The translations under genes and the position numbers were made by a program. Positions 17,655 to 27,754 of a stretch of 64,000 nt of DNA are shown piece by piece. The notes beneath the pieces were generated by a model. It ran no database searches, was not told the DNA's origin, and worked only from the letters and a program-made list of their open reading frames with translations. Origin of the DNA: Bradyrhizobium diazoefficiens (GTDB taxonomy: Bacteria > Pseudomonadota > Alphaproteobacteria > Rhizobiales > Xanthobacteraceae); assembly GCF_016612535.1 (NCBI RefSeq), contig NZ_JAENXS010000002.1, forward strand, positions 1,736,001-1,800,000. Reading direction: 5' to 3'. The first letter of the stretch is position 1; each line of letters begins with the position of its first letter.

Positions 17655-17791
17655 CTCTCCCTCTCCCCGTTCTTACGGGGAGAGGGTTGGGGTGAGGGGC
17701 TGCTTCCACGCACTCGGACTCGCGGAGAGTCCCCCTCACCCGGATCGCATCTTCGATGCGATCCGACCTCTCCCCGCAAGCGGGGCGAGGT
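17655..17791. repeat. Palindromic intergenic repeat, family D copy 1
   Basis: The outer arms are cctctccctctccccg... and ...cggggcgagg. The centre holds a perfect 11-bp hairpin (cggatcgcatc, loop ttc, 17741-17765). Copies 2 and 3 (39186-39330, 39991-40129) share the outer arms but carry different inner stem sequences. Confidence 0.9.
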
Positions 17792-17810
17792 AAGAAACAG
17801 GAGAACCCAC

Positions 17811-18725
17811 ATGAGCAAATCACTGCAGGACAAAGTCATTATCGTCACCGGCGCAGGCCGCGGCATCGGACGGGAGATCGCGCTGCTCTGCGCGGCGGAA
17901 GGCGCCAAGGTCGTCGTCAACGATCCCGGTGTTGCCGCCGACGGCGCCGGTTCGAGCGCCTCCCCGGCGGAAGAAGTAGTCGATGAGATCAAGAAGCGCG
18001 GCGGCGCCGCAGTACCCAATTTCGAAAGCGTCGCGGAGGCGATCCCTGCAAGCAAGATCGTGAAGACCGCGACCGATCATTTCGGCCGGCTCGACGGCGT
18101 CGTCAACAACGCCGGCATTTTGCGCGACATGATTTTCCACAAGATGAGCGTGGAGGCGTTCGAGGCCGTCATCAAGGTGCATCTGATGGGCTCGTTCTAC
18201 GTCAGCCACGCCGCGGCGCGCATCTTTCGCGAGCAGGAGAGCGGCTCCTTCGTGCACTTCACCTCGACCTCGGGCCTGATCGGCAATTACGGCCAGGCGA
18301 ATTACGCTGCCGCCAAGCTCGGCATCATCGGCCTGTCGAAATCGATTGCGCTCGACATGGGCCGCTTCAACGTTCGTTCGAACTGCGTCTCGCCCTTCGC
18401 CTGGACCCGCATGATCGGCACCATCCCGACCGAGACCGAAGCCGAGAAGGCGCGTGTCGAGAAGATCAAGCAGATGGGACCGGAGAAGATCGCGCCGATC
18501 TGCGCCTATCTGCTCTCCGATGCTGCCAAGGATGTCTCCGGCCAGATCTTCGGCGCGCGCATGAACGAGCTGTTCCTGTTCAGCCAGAACCGTCCGCTGC
18601 GCTCGGTGCATCGCAGCGAGGGCTGGACGCCGCAATCGATCGCGGAACACGGCATGCCGGCGCTGAAGGGCTCGTTCTACAAGCTCGACCGCTCGGCCGA
18701 CATCTTTCCGTGGGATCCGGTGTAA
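17811..18725 (+). CDS. SDR oxidoreductase, MFE-2-like (3R)-hydroxyacyl-CoA dehydrogenase
   Basis: The 304-residue protein has the SDR NAD-binding motif TGAGRGIG, NNAGILRD and the active-site YAAAK in the context GQANYAAAKLGIIGL. That stretch is the pattern seen in the dehydrogenase domain of peroxisomal multifunctional enzyme 2. The extended C-terminus (LRSVHRSEGWTPQSIAEHGM) also matches this branch. It probably oxidises a 3-hydroxyacyl-CoA to the substrate of the adjacent thiolase/DUF35 pair. The start at 17811 has an AGGAGA ribosome site just after the family D repeat. Confidence 0.87.
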   Translation: MSKSLQDKVIIVTGAGRGIGREIALLCAAEGAKVVVNDPGVAADGAGSSASPAEEVVDEIKKRGGAAVPNFESVAEAIPASKIVKTATDHFGRLDGVVNNAGILRDMIFHKMSVEAFEAVIKVHLMGSFYVSHAAARIFREQESGSFVHFTSTSGLIGNYGQANYAAAKLGIIGLSKSIALDMGRFNVRSNCVSPFAWTRMIGTIPTETEAEKARVEKIKQMGPEKIAPICAYLLSDAAKDVSGQIFGARMNELFLFSQNRPLRSVHRSEGWTPQSIAEHGMPALKGSFYKLDRSADIFPWDPV

Positions 18726-18747
18726 GGAGGTTTCCGCACTCTCCACG

Positions 18748-18873
18748 CGTCATGGCCGGGCTTGTCCCGGCCATCCACGGTTTTGACGCGCGGTGCGAAG
18801 AACGTGGATGCCCGAGCCTTCGCCTCGCCGAAGCGGCTTCGGCCGCGCAGGCGGGACAAGCCCGGGCATGACG
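18748..18873. repeat. Palindromic intergenic repeat, family E copy 1
   Basis: The arms read cgtcatggccgggcttgtcc and its near complement, flanking a shorter GC-rich centre. The second copy is at 27630-27745. It lies between the convergent SDR gene and the PEP carboxylase gene. Confidence 0.82.
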
Positions 18874-18897
18874 GCTGAGTGTGTGGCTGCAGCCGCC

Positions 18898-21687
18898 CTA
18901 ACCCGTATTCCGCAAGCCCGCTGAAATGCCGTTGATCGTCAGTTGAATCCCGCGCAGCACCTGCTCGTCCGGATTCTGCGCGCGATGCTCCCTCAAGAGC
19001 TCGACCTGCACGTGATTGAGCGGGTCAAGATAGGGGAAGCGGTGGCGCACGGAGCGTTCGAGCAGCGGGTTACCCTGAAGCAAACGATCCTGCCCCATGA
19101 TGTCGAGCAGCGTCTCGATGCAGGAGTGCCATTCGCGGCGGATGCGGCCGAAGATCTTTTCGCGCAAGGCCTGATCCGGCACCAGCTCGGCATAGCGCGA
19201 GGCGATCGCGATCGAGCTTTTGGCGAGCACCATGTCCATGTTCGACAACAGCATGCGGAAGAACGGCCATTCCTTGTAGAGCTCTTTCAGGAACGGCATG
19301 CCCTTGTCGGGATGTTCCGCGATCCATTGCTCGACCGCGCTGCCGAAGCCGTACCAGCCCGGCAGCATCAGCCGGCATTGCGCCCAGGAGAACACCCAGG
19401 GGATCGCGCGCAAATCCTCGATCGCGCGGGTCTTCTTGCGCGAGGCCGGACGGCTGCCGATGTTGAGCGTCGCGATCTCGTTGATGACGGTCGAGGCCCA
19501 GAAGTAATCGACAAAGCCCTCCGTCTCGTAAACGAGACCGCGATAGGCCTTGAAGGCGAGATTCGACAGCTCGTCCATCGTGTTGAGATATTCGCGGCGA
19601 GGCGCGCTCTGGCTCGGCTGCAACAGGCTCGCATCCAGCGTCGCGGCCGCCAGGATTTCGAGATTGTTGCGGCCGACTTCCGCATTGGAATATTTCGACG
19701 AGATGATCTCGCCCTGCTCGGTGATGCGGATCTGGCCGTTCACCGCGCCGCCGGGCTGCGCGACGATGGCGTCGTAGCTGGGCCCACCACCGCGACCGAC
19801 CGAACCGCCGCGGCCGTGGAACAGGCGCAGGCGGACGTGATGACGCTCGAACACGTCGACGAGGCCGATCTCGGCCTTGTAGAGCTCCCAGCCCGAGGTG
19901 ACGAAGCCGCCGTCCTTGTTGGAGTCGGAATAGCCGAGCATGACCTCCTGCACGCTGCCGCGGCTGTCGACGAGGCGGCGGTAATCGTGCAGCGACAGCA
20001 TGCGGTCCATGATGCCGGACGATGCCTGCAGATCCTCGATGGTCTCGAACAGCGGCACGATGTTGATGGCGCTGCGCCCGGAGGGATGGACCAGGCCAAC
20101 TTCCTTCAGCAGCACCGCGACCTCGAGCATGTCGGACATGCCCTTGCACATCGAGATGATGCATTGGGGAATGGCGTCCGAGCCGAACCTTCCATGCGCT
20201 TCCGCTGCGGCATGGAAGACGTTGAGCTCGCCCATCGTCTCGTCACTGTATTTGACGAATGGCGACACCAGCGAGCGCGTGCTGCGCAATTCGTTGGTGA
20301 GCAGCGAGATGCGCGCGTCCTCGCCAAGCGCAAGGTAGGACATGCCGGGGTTCGCGGCGTCCATCAGCTCGGCGATGGTGCGTTCGTGCACCGCCGAGTT
20401 CTGGCGGATATCGAGCCGCGCCAGATGGAAGCCGAAGCAATCCACCGCGCGCCGCAACAGCCGCAGCCGGCCGCGGGCGATGACGCGGGCGTTGTTGGAG
20501 ATCAGCGAGCGGTGCAGCACGTCGAGATCGGCCTGCAACTCCCTGGCGTTCTCATAGGGCGCGCCCTTGCCGACCGGCCGCCGCGTGATCTCGACCTGGA
20601 GCTTTTCGGCGGTGGCCGTCAGACGGGCATAGATGCCGGAGACTGCCAGACGATAGGGTTCGCCGCTCCGGTGCGGCGATGTGTCGGGCGAGCGCTCCGC
20701 CAGCGTGCGCAACTCTTCCGAGACGTCGGCGAGATGGGCCGCGATCGACAGCTCCGAGCCGAGCACATGCAGCTCTTCCAGATAGAACTGCATGACACGG
20801 CTGGACTGGAGCCGCAGCGTGCCGCGCATGACGTCAGCGGTGACGAAGGGATTGCCGTCGCGGTCGCCGCCGATCCAGCTTCCCATCCGCAGGAACGAGG
20901 CGAGCTCGCTCGCCGCCTGCTCGCCACCCTCCTCCAGCCGGTCTTCCAGCGTGTTGACCAGCCGCGGCACCTCACGGAGGAAGGTGTAATCGTAGAACGA
21001 CAGGCCGTTGGCGACCTCGTCGAGCACGGTGAGCTTGGTCCGTCGCAACAGATTGGTCTGCCACAGCGTCAGCACCTCGCGGCGAAGCTGCTCGTCGCTG
21101 GCGGCGATCTCGTCCGCCGTCAGCGAGACACGCTCGCGGCGGTCGAGCAGGGCTGCGACCTCCATCTCGCGGTCCATGGTGCTCTTGCGGCGGACTTCAG
21201 TTGGGTGGGCCGTCAGCACCGGGCTGACAAGCGCGCTCTTGAAGAAGCTGCGCAGCCTATCCGCGCCAATTCCCGCGGCCTTGGCGTTGGCCAACGTCTC
21301 CGCAAGCACACCAGCACCGTTGGCGGCGCTGCGGGAACGCATCTGGCGGATGTTGTTCTGGTCCTCGGCGATGTTGGCGAGATGGGAAAAATAGCTGAAG
21401 GCGCGGACGATCCGCACGGTCTCGGAGGTCGACATGCTGTCGAGGATCTGTTCGAGCTCGCGGCGGGCGAGCCGGTCCTCGTCGCGGTGGAACCGAATCG
21501 AGGTCTGCCGGATGCGCTCGACCAGGTCGAACACATCGGCCCCCTCCTGGTCGCGCACCGTGTCGCCCAGGATGCGTCCGAGCAGGCGAATGTCGTCCCG
21601 AAGCCGCGCGTCCGCCTCCAGCGCCTGGGCGTCATCGGCACGGGTCGCGCGATCGACGGTCGAATCTGCGACGTTCTGGATGGACAT
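18898..21687 (-). CDS. ppc: Phosphoenolpyruvate carboxylase
   Basis: The 929-residue protein shows the canonical PEPC motifs: [12 protein letters not shown] (catalytic His), [46 protein letters not shown] and the C-terminal [13 protein letters not shown] with the conserved final Gly. It carboxylates PEP to oxaloacetate to refill the TCA cycle, which matters when growing on aromatics or fatty acids. I start at the ATG at 21687 (MSIQNVAD) with an AGGGAG ribosome site. An upstream in-frame extension of 32 residues is rejected because it has no family counterpart. Confidence 0.97.
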   Translation of the reverse strand: MSIQNVADSTVDRATRADDAQALEADARLRDDIRLLGRILGDTVRDQEGADVFDLVERIRQTSIRFHRDEDRLARRELEQILDSMSTSETVRIVRAFSYFSHLANIAEDQNNIRQMRSRSAANGAGVLAETLANAKAAGIGADRLRSFFKSALVSPVLTAHPTEVRRKSTMDREMEVAALLDRRERVSLTADEIAASDEQLRREVLTLWQTNLLRRTKLTVLDEVANGLSFYDYTFLREVPRLVNTLEDRLEEGGEQAASELASFLRMGSWIGGDRDGNPFVTADVMRGTLRLQSSRVMQFYLEELHVLGSELSIAAHLADVSEELRTLAERSPDTSPHRSGEPYRLAVSGIYARLTATAEKLQVEITRRPVGKGAPYENARELQADLDVLHRSLISNNARVIARGRLRLLRRAVDCFGFHLARLDIRQNSAVHERTIAELMDAANPGMSYLALGEDARISLLTNELRSTRSLVSPFVKYSDETMGELNVFHAAAEAHGRFGSDAIPQCIISMCKGMSDMLEVAVLLKEVGLVHPSGRSAINIVPLFETIEDLQASSGIMDRMLSLHDYRRLVDSRGSVQEVMLGYSDSNKDGGFVTSGWELYKAEIGLVDVFERHHVRLRLFHGRGGSVGRGGGPSYDAIVAQPGGAVNGQIRITEQGEIISSKYSNAEVGRNNLEILAAATLDASLLQPSQSAPRREYLNTMDELSNLAFKAYRGLVYETEGFVDYFWASTVINEIATLNIGSRPASRKKTRAIEDLRAIPWVFSWAQCRLMLPGWYGFGSAVEQWIAEHPDKGMPFLKELYKEWPFFRMLLSNMDMVLAKSSIAIASRYAELVPDQALREKIFGRIRREWHSCIETLLDIMGQDRLLQGNPLLERSVRHRFPYLDPLNHVQVELLREHRAQNPDEQVLRGIQLTINGISAGLRNTG

Positions 21688-22048
21688 GGCTCGCTCCCTG
21701 GTTCGAGCTCGCTGCCCGGCCCGACCGAGTGTGCAAGTTTTTTGCCGCAGCGCAAGATGAAGTTGGGGGCGGCGCGGCAACATCAGCGATCATGGGCGGG
21801 ACTGCGTTTGCCGCCGGCGCGCACACACGTCCGCGATCTCGCGGCGCAGGCGCCCGAGCTTTACTGTCCGTTCCGCCCTCATCGAGAAGAAGGGGCGCAG
21901 AGAAGGCCGGGCGCCGGCTGGCACCCGAAGTCCGCACGCGACAAACGCACGCGGGGTGACCACAGGTGATGCCGGGACATCCCGGCCTTGCCTGCGCAAG
22001 ACAAGCATGGTTAGCGCGGGAATGTTCGCCTGAACGGAAGTCTCTGCC
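21688..22048. other. Gene-free gap upstream of ppc (361 bp)
   Basis: No coding region is supported. The gap must hold the ppc promoter. A 7-bp stem with a 2-base loop (gccgggacatcccggc, 21971-21986) lies beyond the end of the ABC binding-protein gene. The GC-rich stretch at about 21890-21960 looks like a decayed member of the intergenic repeats common in this genus, but I cannot match it to another copy in this window. Confidence 0.5.
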
Positions 22049-23035
22049 TTATTCGATGACCTCGTCAGCGCGGGCGAGCAAGGTTGGCGGAATGCTGAGG
22101 CCGAGAGCTGTGGCGGTCTTCAGGTTGACAACCAGCTCATACTTGACAGGTGCCTGAACCGGCAAATCGCCAGGCTTCTCTCCGCGCAGTATGCGGTCCA
22201 CATATGCGGCGGCACGACGAAACCCGTCCAGTTGGGAAGCCGCGTAGGACATCAGGCCGCCATCGGCGACGAAATACTGAACAGGGTAGATCGCGGGTAG
22301 ACGATATTGCGCGGCAAGCGCGATAATCTGTTTGCGGTTCCGGACGGTCGCTGGACCAAACGTCACGAACAGGCCGCCGTTTGGCTCCCGCGCAAAATCG
22401 CCGACGCCGCGCTCGATTTCGTCAGGGTCGCGGCCAGGAATCGCAAAGATGGTGATCCCCAGCGATGGAGCGGCTGCTTCGACGAACTGCTGGACTTCGA
22501 GCGCCGCACGGCCGCCGGGCGTGTATATGATGCATACACGAGTAAGGCGCGGCGCAGCTTCCTTAAGTAGCTCCAGCAACTTCCCGCTCATCGCCGTTTC
22601 GGAGGCCGTAAATCCGGTGATGTTGCCGCCGGGATGCGCCATGTTCGTAACCAGACCGGTGCGGACCGGGTCGCCCGCCGAGGCGAACACAATCGGTACG
22701 GTGCGGGTCTGTTGCGCCATGATCGAGGTAATGAGATTGCTGCTTGTCACGATCACGTCCGGTGCCTGCCCGACCAGTTCCTCAGCGTAGGTTCGTATGC
22801 GGGCAGAATCGTCAGAAACGAATCGTGTTTCGAACCGCACGTTTTCCCCGTCGACCCAGCGCAACTTCTGCAGTTCTTGCTTGAACGCTGCAATATTTTG
22901 TCTCGGCACGGCGTCGTCCTGCGCGCCCGAAATCAGCATGGCGATGCGCCGAACTTGGATCCCCTGCTGCGCCTGGACAGCGAGCGGCAGCGCAACGACC
23001 CAGCCCAAACTCACAATGAAATCGCGTCGCTTCAC
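22049..23035 (-). CDS. ABC transporter substrate-binding protein (PF04392-type), orphan
   Basis: The 328-residue product starts VKRRDFIVSLGWVVALPLAVQAQQ, a secretory signal peptide with two Arg residues, and continues with RRIAMLISG and PDVIVTSSNLITSI. It ends with the GLSIPPTLLARADEVIE tail typical of the ABC_sub_bind family, which is heavily expanded in Bradyrhizobium. It should reside in the periplasm and bind a small solute of unknown nature. No permease or ATPase gene is adjacent. The GTG at 23035 is preferred over the far upstream ATG because it begins the signal peptide and gives the usual family length. Confidence 0.85.
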   Translation of the reverse strand: MKRRDFIVSLGWVVALPLAVQAQQGIQVRRIAMLISGAQDDAVPRQNIAAFKQELQKLRWVDGENVRFETRFVSDDSARIRTYAEELVGQAPDVIVTSSNLITSIMAQQTRTVPIVFASAGDPVRTGLVTNMAHPGGNITGFTASETAMSGKLLELLKEAAPRLTRVCIIYTPGGRAALEVQQFVEAAAPSLGITIFAIPGRDPDEIERGVGDFAREPNGGLFVTFGPATVRNRKQIIALAAQYRLPAIYPVQYFVADGGLMSYAASQLDGFRRAAAYVDRILRGEKPGDLPVQAPVKYELVVNLKTATALGLSIPPTLLARADEVIE

Positions 23036-23193
23036 CCTCAACCCGCCTCGGATGCTGCCACCCCGAGCGTAAGCAATTTTCGGCATGGATCCAAGCGGCT
23101 GAAGTCCGTTTCGGGTCATCAGCCGGCGACGTCCCCGCAAGCTGGGCAACTTCCGCCGTGCCCCCGGGAGGCCGACATTGATGGATAGGCGCC

Positions 23194-23598
23194 TTACGCC
23201 GGTACGATCACCTTGCCAATCGGCCAGAGCGCGATGCCTGCGAGCTTCAGGTGGGCCCAGGCGAAGGGGATGCCGATGATGGTCACGGCAAGCACCAACG
23301 CCGTCACGAGATGGCCGAGCGCCAGCCACCAGCCGGCCAGCACGAACCAGATGATGTTGCCGATCACCCCGAGCGGCCCGGTGCCGACATCCTCGACACC
23401 GGTAACCTCGTAGCGGCTGACCGCCCGCGAGCCGAACGGCATCAGCGTATAGACGGCAATGTTGAACGCCGCCCGCGCCCAGGGCAGGCCGATGATGGTG
23501 ACGGCCATGATGACCGCGGCGACCAGCCAGCCGAACGCCATCCAGGCGCCGCCGATGAGGATCCAGAGGATGTTGAGCAGGATGGAGACGGGGGTCAT
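23194..23598 (-). CDS. yccF: YccF-domain inner membrane protein
   Basis: The 134-residue protein is almost entirely hydrophobic. It contains two homologous halves: NILWILIGGAWMAFGWLV...TIIGLPWARAAF and NIIWFVLAGWWLALGHLV...TIIGIPFAWAHL. This internal duplication is the YccF (DUF307) pattern and gives about four membrane segments. The function of the family is not known. Start ATG 23598 is chosen; a GTG 27 bases upstream is an alternative. It is divergent from glgX across a 210-bp gap. Confidence 0.85.
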   Translation of the reverse strand: MTPVSILLNILWILIGGAWMAFGWLVAAVIMAVTIIGLPWARAAFNIAVYTLMPFGSRAVSRYEVTGVEDVGTGPLGVIGNIIWFVLAGWWLALGHLVTALVLAVTIIGIPFAWAHLKLAGIALWPIGKVIVPA

Positions 23599-23808
23599 GG
23601 GATTATCCGTGGTCGATGACCCCACCTATATAGGTGCGAAACTCAGCGCTGCGAAGACGGCTCCCGCCGCGTGTAATTGCCTCAATTGGCGTTGTCCGGC
23701 TTTCACTTCATTGAACTGACGCACGCAACGCCCAGAATGGCACGGCGTCTGAACCATTCAGGACGCAATGGCGTTGCCGTCGCGGCCATCGGGGCCCTGG
23801 GGAGAGAC

Positions 23809-26097
23809 ATGTCCGATTTCGTCATCGAAGAAGGCCTGCCCTATCCGCTGGGTGCCCATTGGAGCGGCAAGGGCACGAACTTCGCGGTCTTTTCCGCCAA
23901 CGCCACCAAGGTGGAAGTCTGCCTGTTCGAGGAGAATCGCGAGACGCACCGCTTCGAGCTGCCGGAATATACCGACCAGGTCTTCCACGGCTACATCGCC
24001 GGCGTCGGGCCCGGCACCTTCTACGGCTATCGCGTCTATGGCCCCTATCAGCCCGATGCCGGCCATCGCTTCAATCCCAACAAGCTCCTGCTCGATCCCT
24101 ATGCGCGCGCCCACGCCGGGAGCCTGAACTGGAATCCGGCGGTGTTCGGCTACAAGATGGAGACGGGTGACGACACCACCTTCGACGAACGCGACAGCGC
24201 GCCCTTCATGCCGAAATGCGTCGTGGTCGATCCGGATTTCGACTGGCAGGCCGAGGCCGCGCGGCAGAACGTGCATTGGGACGAGACCATCGTCTACGAG
24301 ACCCACGTCAAGGGCTTTACGAAGAAGCCCCCGGACGTGCCGGAAAATCTGCGCGGCACCTATGCCGGCTTCGCCGCGCCGCAGCTGATCGACCATCTGA
24401 CATCGCTCGGCGTCACCTCGGTCGAGCTGTTGCCGGTCCACTCGTTCGTCAACGACGACAGACTTCTGAAAAAGAGCCTCGTCAATTACTGGGGCTACAA
24501 CACCATCGGCTTCTTCGCGCCGGACCCGCGCTATGCATCCGACGTCCCGAACAGCCTGCGCGAGTTCAAGGAGATGGTGTCGAAGCTGCACGGCGCCGGG
24601 CTCGAGGTGATCCTCGACGTGGTCTACAACCACACCGCCGAAGGCAACGAGCTCGGGCCGACGCTATCCTTCAAGGGCATCGACAATGCGAGCTATTATC
24701 GCCTGCTGCCGGACCGGCGGCGCTATTACATCAACGACACCGGCACCGGCAACACCGTCAACCTGTCGCATCCGCGTGTGATCCAGATGGTGATGGATAG
24801 TCTGCGCTACTGGGCCGGGCACATGCATATCGACGGCTTCCGCTTCGATCTCGGCACCATTCTCGCCCGCGAGGTCTACGGCTTCGACGAGCAGAGCGGG
24901 TTTCTGAAGGCGATGGATCAGGATCCGCTGCTGTCGACCGTCAAGCTAATCGCCGAACCCTGGGACTGCGGGCCCGGCGGCTACCAGGTCGGCGGCTTCC
25001 CGCCGGGCTGGGCGGAATGGAACGACAAGTATCGCGACACGGTGCGCGACTATTGGCGCGGCGAGGCGTCGCCCTCCGCGCTGGCGACGCGGCTGCTCGG
25101 CTCGGGCGATATCTTCAATCGCTGGGGCGGGCGGCGCTCATGGGCCAGCGTCAATTTCATCACCGCCCATGACGGTTTCACGCTCAACGACTGGGCGAGC
25201 TACGACGACAAGCACAACGAAGCCAATGGCGAAGGCAACCACGACGGCAATTCCAGTAACCGCTCCTGGAATTGCGGCGTCGAGGGTCCGACGGATGATC
25301 AGGAGATCATCGCGCTTCGCGAGCGGCAGAAGCGCAACATGCTGGCCACCTTGCTGCTCTCGCAGGGCACGCCGATGCTGCTCGGCGGCGACGAGTTCGG
25401 CCGGACCCAGCAAGGCAACAACAATGCCTATTGCCAGGACAGCGATATTTCCTGGTTCGACTGGGGCATGGGCGAGGAGGCGCAAAAGCTGCTGGCTTTC
25501 ACCAAACGCGTGATCCAGCTCCGGCGCGACTATCCCATTCTACGCCGCAGCCGCTTCCTCACCGGCGCGCATGATGCGCAGCTCGATATCCGCGATGTCG
25601 TCTGGGTCAATGCCAATGGCGGCGAGATGACGAATGGCGACTGGGACAGCAATTGGCTGAAGTGCTTCGGCGTCGTGCTCGACGGCCGCGCGCGCAAGAC
25701 CGCGATCCCACGCCACGGCGAGGACGACAGCGTGCTGATCATCCTCAACAGCTATGAGGGGCCGGTCAACTTCAAATTGCCGCACACGTCGGCAGGTCTA
25801 TGCTGGTCGTTGCTGCTCGACACCAACGTCGCCGACGGCACATCCAACACCCGGTTTGACTTCGATAGCCCTTACAAGGTGCCGGGCCGATCGTTGCAGT
25901 TGTTTGTTGGGGGGGGAGCTGGTGTAGCCCTGCCGACCCAATGGCTTTCGTTGCCCGTAGCCCGGATGGAGCGCAGCGAAATCCGGGGTTTCACCGCGAA
26001 CACCGTCCTGGATTGCGCTTCGCTCCATCCGGGCTACGAAGGCATCATATCTTCCGCCCCGCCTCCTCCCAATAGGGATCGCGCAGGCGGCGCTTGA
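23809..26097 (+). CDS. glgX: Glycogen debranching enzyme (glycoside hydrolase family 13)
   Basis: The protein has an N-terminal CBM48-like domain ([21 protein letters not shown]) and the GH13 catalytic motifs: [23 protein letters not shown] (nucleophile Asp), [14 protein letters not shown] (acid Glu) and FITAHDGF. It hydrolyses alpha-1,6 branches of glycogen. The start ATG 23809 has a GGGAGAG site. The expected family end follows [10 protein letters not shown], but the open frame runs on for about 60 residues through a G8 tract (25909-25916), a family A repeat, and 53 bp of the convergent CoA-ligase gene. With seven Gs the frame would stop at 25925-25927, giving a normal C-terminus, so a one-base slip is suspected. 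Confidence 0.9.
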   Translation: MSDFVIEEGLPYPLGAHWSGKGTNFAVFSANATKVEVCLFEENRETHRFELPEYTDQVFHGYIAGVGPGTFYGYRVYGPYQPDAGHRFNPNKLLLDPYARAHAGSLNWNPAVFGYKMETGDDTTFDERDSAPFMPKCVVVDPDFDWQAEAARQNVHWDETIVYETHVKGFTKKPPDVPENLRGTYAGFAAPQLIDHLTSLGVTSVELLPVHSFVNDDRLLKKSLVNYWGYNTIGFFAPDPRYASDVPNSLREFKEMVSKLHGAGLEVILDVVYNHTAEGNELGPTLSFKGIDNASYYRLLPDRRRYYINDTGTGNTVNLSHPRVIQMVMDSLRYWAGHMHIDGFRFDLGTILAREVYGFDEQSGFLKAMDQDPLLSTVKLIAEPWDCGPGGYQVGGFPPGWAEWNDKYRDTVRDYWRGEASPSALATRLLGSGDIFNRWGGRRSWASVNFITAHDGFTLNDWASYDDKHNEANGEGNHDGNSSNRSWNCGVEGPTDDQEIIALRERQKRNMLATLLLSQGTPMLLGGDEFGRTQQGNNNAYCQDSDISWFDWGMGEEAQKLLAFTKRVIQLRRDYPILRRSRFLTGAHDAQLDIRDVVWVNANGGEMTNGDWDSNWLKCFGVVLDGRARKTAIPRHGEDDSVLIILNSYEGPVNFKLPHTSAGLCWSLLLDTNVADGTSNTRFDFDSPYKVPGRSLQLFVGGGAGVALPTQWLSLPVARMERSEIRGFTANTVLDCASLHPGYEGIISSAPPPPNRDRAGGA
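25957..26037. repeat. Palindromic intergenic repeat, family A copy 2
   Basis: The arms gtagcccggatggagc and complement are again perfect over 16 bp. The element is read in frame by the extended glgX ORF and lies between two convergent genes. Confidence 0.88.
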
Positions 26098-27589
26098 AGA
26101 TCTTGCCGGAATCTTCGCGCGGCAGGCCTAAGCGGATCTCGATGTGCTTGGGCACCTTGTAGTCGGCGAGCGAGGCTTTGAGCCGGGTGCGGATATCGGC
26201 GGCGTCGAGGGTGACGCCGGCTTGAGGTTCGACCACGGCCATCAGCGCCTCGCCGAACTCGGCATCGGGGATGCCGAACACCGCGCAATCATGCACGCCG
26301 GGGACGGCATGCAGCACGGACTCGATCTCGGCCGGATAGATGTTGACGCCGCCTGATATCACCATGTCGCGCTTGCGGTCGCAGATGAAGACGTAGCCGT
26401 CCTCGTCGATGTAGCCGACATCGCCGGAGGTGATGAAACCATCGCGGTCGATCTCGGCGCGCTTCTCCGGCTTGTTGTGGTAGGTGAAGTCGGCCATCCC
26501 GGCCATGCGGGAATAGATCTCGCCGATCTCGCCCACACCCAGCACGCGGCCGTCGTCGCCGATGAAGCGCAGCTCGGCGCCGGGCGAAATCTTGCCGACC
26601 GTGCCCGGCTTCTTCAGCGCGTCCTCTGAGGTCGCGAAGGTGACGGCGCTGGATTCGGTCGAACCGTAGAACTCGTAGATCACCGGGCCCCACCATTCGA
26701 TCATCGCGCGCTTGACGTCTGCCGGGCATGGCGCCGCGGCGTGGATGATGTGGCGCAGCGAAGAGACGTCGTATGTCTTGCGGACTTCCTCCGGCAATTT
26801 CATCAGGCGGATGAACATGGTCGGCACCATGAAAATGGTGTCGATTTTGTATCGCTCGATCAGCTCGAGAAACTCTTCCGCCTCGAAGCGCGGCATCAGC
26901 ACCAGCGCGCCGCCGAGTTTTCCTGCGCGGATGCCGAACGAGTTCGGCGCGGAATGATAGAGCGGGCCCGGCAGGATCACGCGGGCGCCGGGCTTGAGCC
27001 CATAGATCATCGCACGCATGCGTTCGCCAGCCGCCTGCTGGTCCGGCGTCGGCGCATTGCGCCGCACGCCCTTGGGATGGCCGGTGGTGCCCGACGTATA
27101 GATCATGTTCATCGGCTGCGGCACGACCGGGCCGTCATAGGGCTGGTACTGCGCGAGCCAGGATTCGAAATCGATCGCAAAATCCGGTGTCTTCAGATGA
27201 TCGGGATCGATCTTGTAGTTCGTCAGGATCTCCGGTGGCGTCGGCACGCTGAGCACGGTGACGCCTTTCGGGATCACATCGCGCAGGGCGTGCAGCATGT
27301 CGGCATGTCCGATCAGCACGGAGGTGCCGGTGTCGTTGAGGATGTAGTTGATCTCTTCCGGCTTGAAGTGCCAATTGATCGGAACACCATAGGCGCCGAG
27401 CCGCATCGCTGCGTAAGCGGCCTCCAGGAAGGCGATGTCGTTGCGCATCAGCATGCAGACGCAATCGCCTTGCTTGACGCCGAGCTTGGCGAGACCGGAA
27501 GCGATGCGATCGGCGCGGGCGGCGACTTCGGCATGGGAACGGCGACGCTCGCCGGAGACGATGCCGAGGAATTCTGACGTTTCGCTCAT
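26045..27589 (-). CDS. AMP-dependent acyl-CoA synthetase (ANL superfamily)
   Basis: The 514-residue protein carries the adenylate-forming motifs YTSGTTGHPKGVRR (P-loop-like A3), YEFYGSTES (A5), TSGDVGYIDEDGYVFICDRKRDM (A7/A8) and the C-terminal Lys in [16 protein letters not shown] (A10). It activates a carboxylic acid, probably a fatty or aryl acid, to its CoA thioester. It converges on glgX with a 53-bp overlap that depends on the suspected glgX frameshift. Downstream in the transcript direction there is no further island gene. The crotonase gene 27755-28564 lies upstream on the same strand, beyond a family E repeat. Confidence 0.92.
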   Translation of the reverse strand: MSETSEFLGIVSGERRRSHAEVAARADRIASGLAKLGVKQGDCVCMLMRNDIAFLEAAYAAMRLGAYGVPINWHFKPEEINYILNDTGTSVLIGHADMLHALRDVIPKGVTVLSVPTPPEILTNYKIDPDHLKTPDFAIDFESWLAQYQPYDGPVVPQPMNMIYTSGTTGHPKGVRRNAPTPDQQAAGERMRAMIYGLKPGARVILPGPLYHSAPNSFGIRAGKLGGALVLMPRFEAEEFLELIERYKIDTIFMVPTMFIRLMKLPEEVRKTYDVSSLRHIIHAAAPCPADVKRAMIEWWGPVIYEFYGSTESSAVTFATSEDALKKPGTVGKISPGAELRFIGDDGRVLGVGEIGEIYSRMAGMADFTYHNKPEKRAEIDRDGFITSGDVGYIDEDGYVFICDRKRDMVISGGVNIYPAEIESVLHAVPGVHDCAVFGIPDAEFGEALMAVVEPQAGVTLDAADIRTRLKASLADYKVPKHIEIRLGLPREDSGKIFKRRLRDPYWEEAGRKI

Positions 27590-27629
27590 TTTTGTTTTTC
27601 TTTGTTGTTTAGCGACGGTGCCAAATGAT

Positions 27630-27745
27630 CGTCATCACCGGGCTTGTCCCGGTGATCCACGCTCTTGTTTCGTCGCTGCCAAGAACGTGGATGGCCGGGA
27701 CATCTAGCGCGAAGACGCGCTTCGCGCTTTTGCCCGGCCATGACG
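27630..27745. repeat. Palindromic intergenic repeat, family E copy 2
   Basis: It shares the gtcatcaccgggcttgtccc arm type with copy 1 at 18748-18873 and has a different central region. It lies between two minus-strand acyl-CoA genes. Confidence 0.8.
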
Positions 27746-27754
27746 GAGAGACTG

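Noticed and set aside
18943..21969. 1,008-residue plus-strand open frame
   Set aside because: It is antisense to PEP carboxylase, whose motifs are unmistakable; composition is that of a shadow frame.
22049..23329. 426-residue version of the orphan ABC binding protein
   Set aside because: The first 98 residues precede the signal peptide and overlap the yccF gene region; a secreted protein must begin at the signal peptide.
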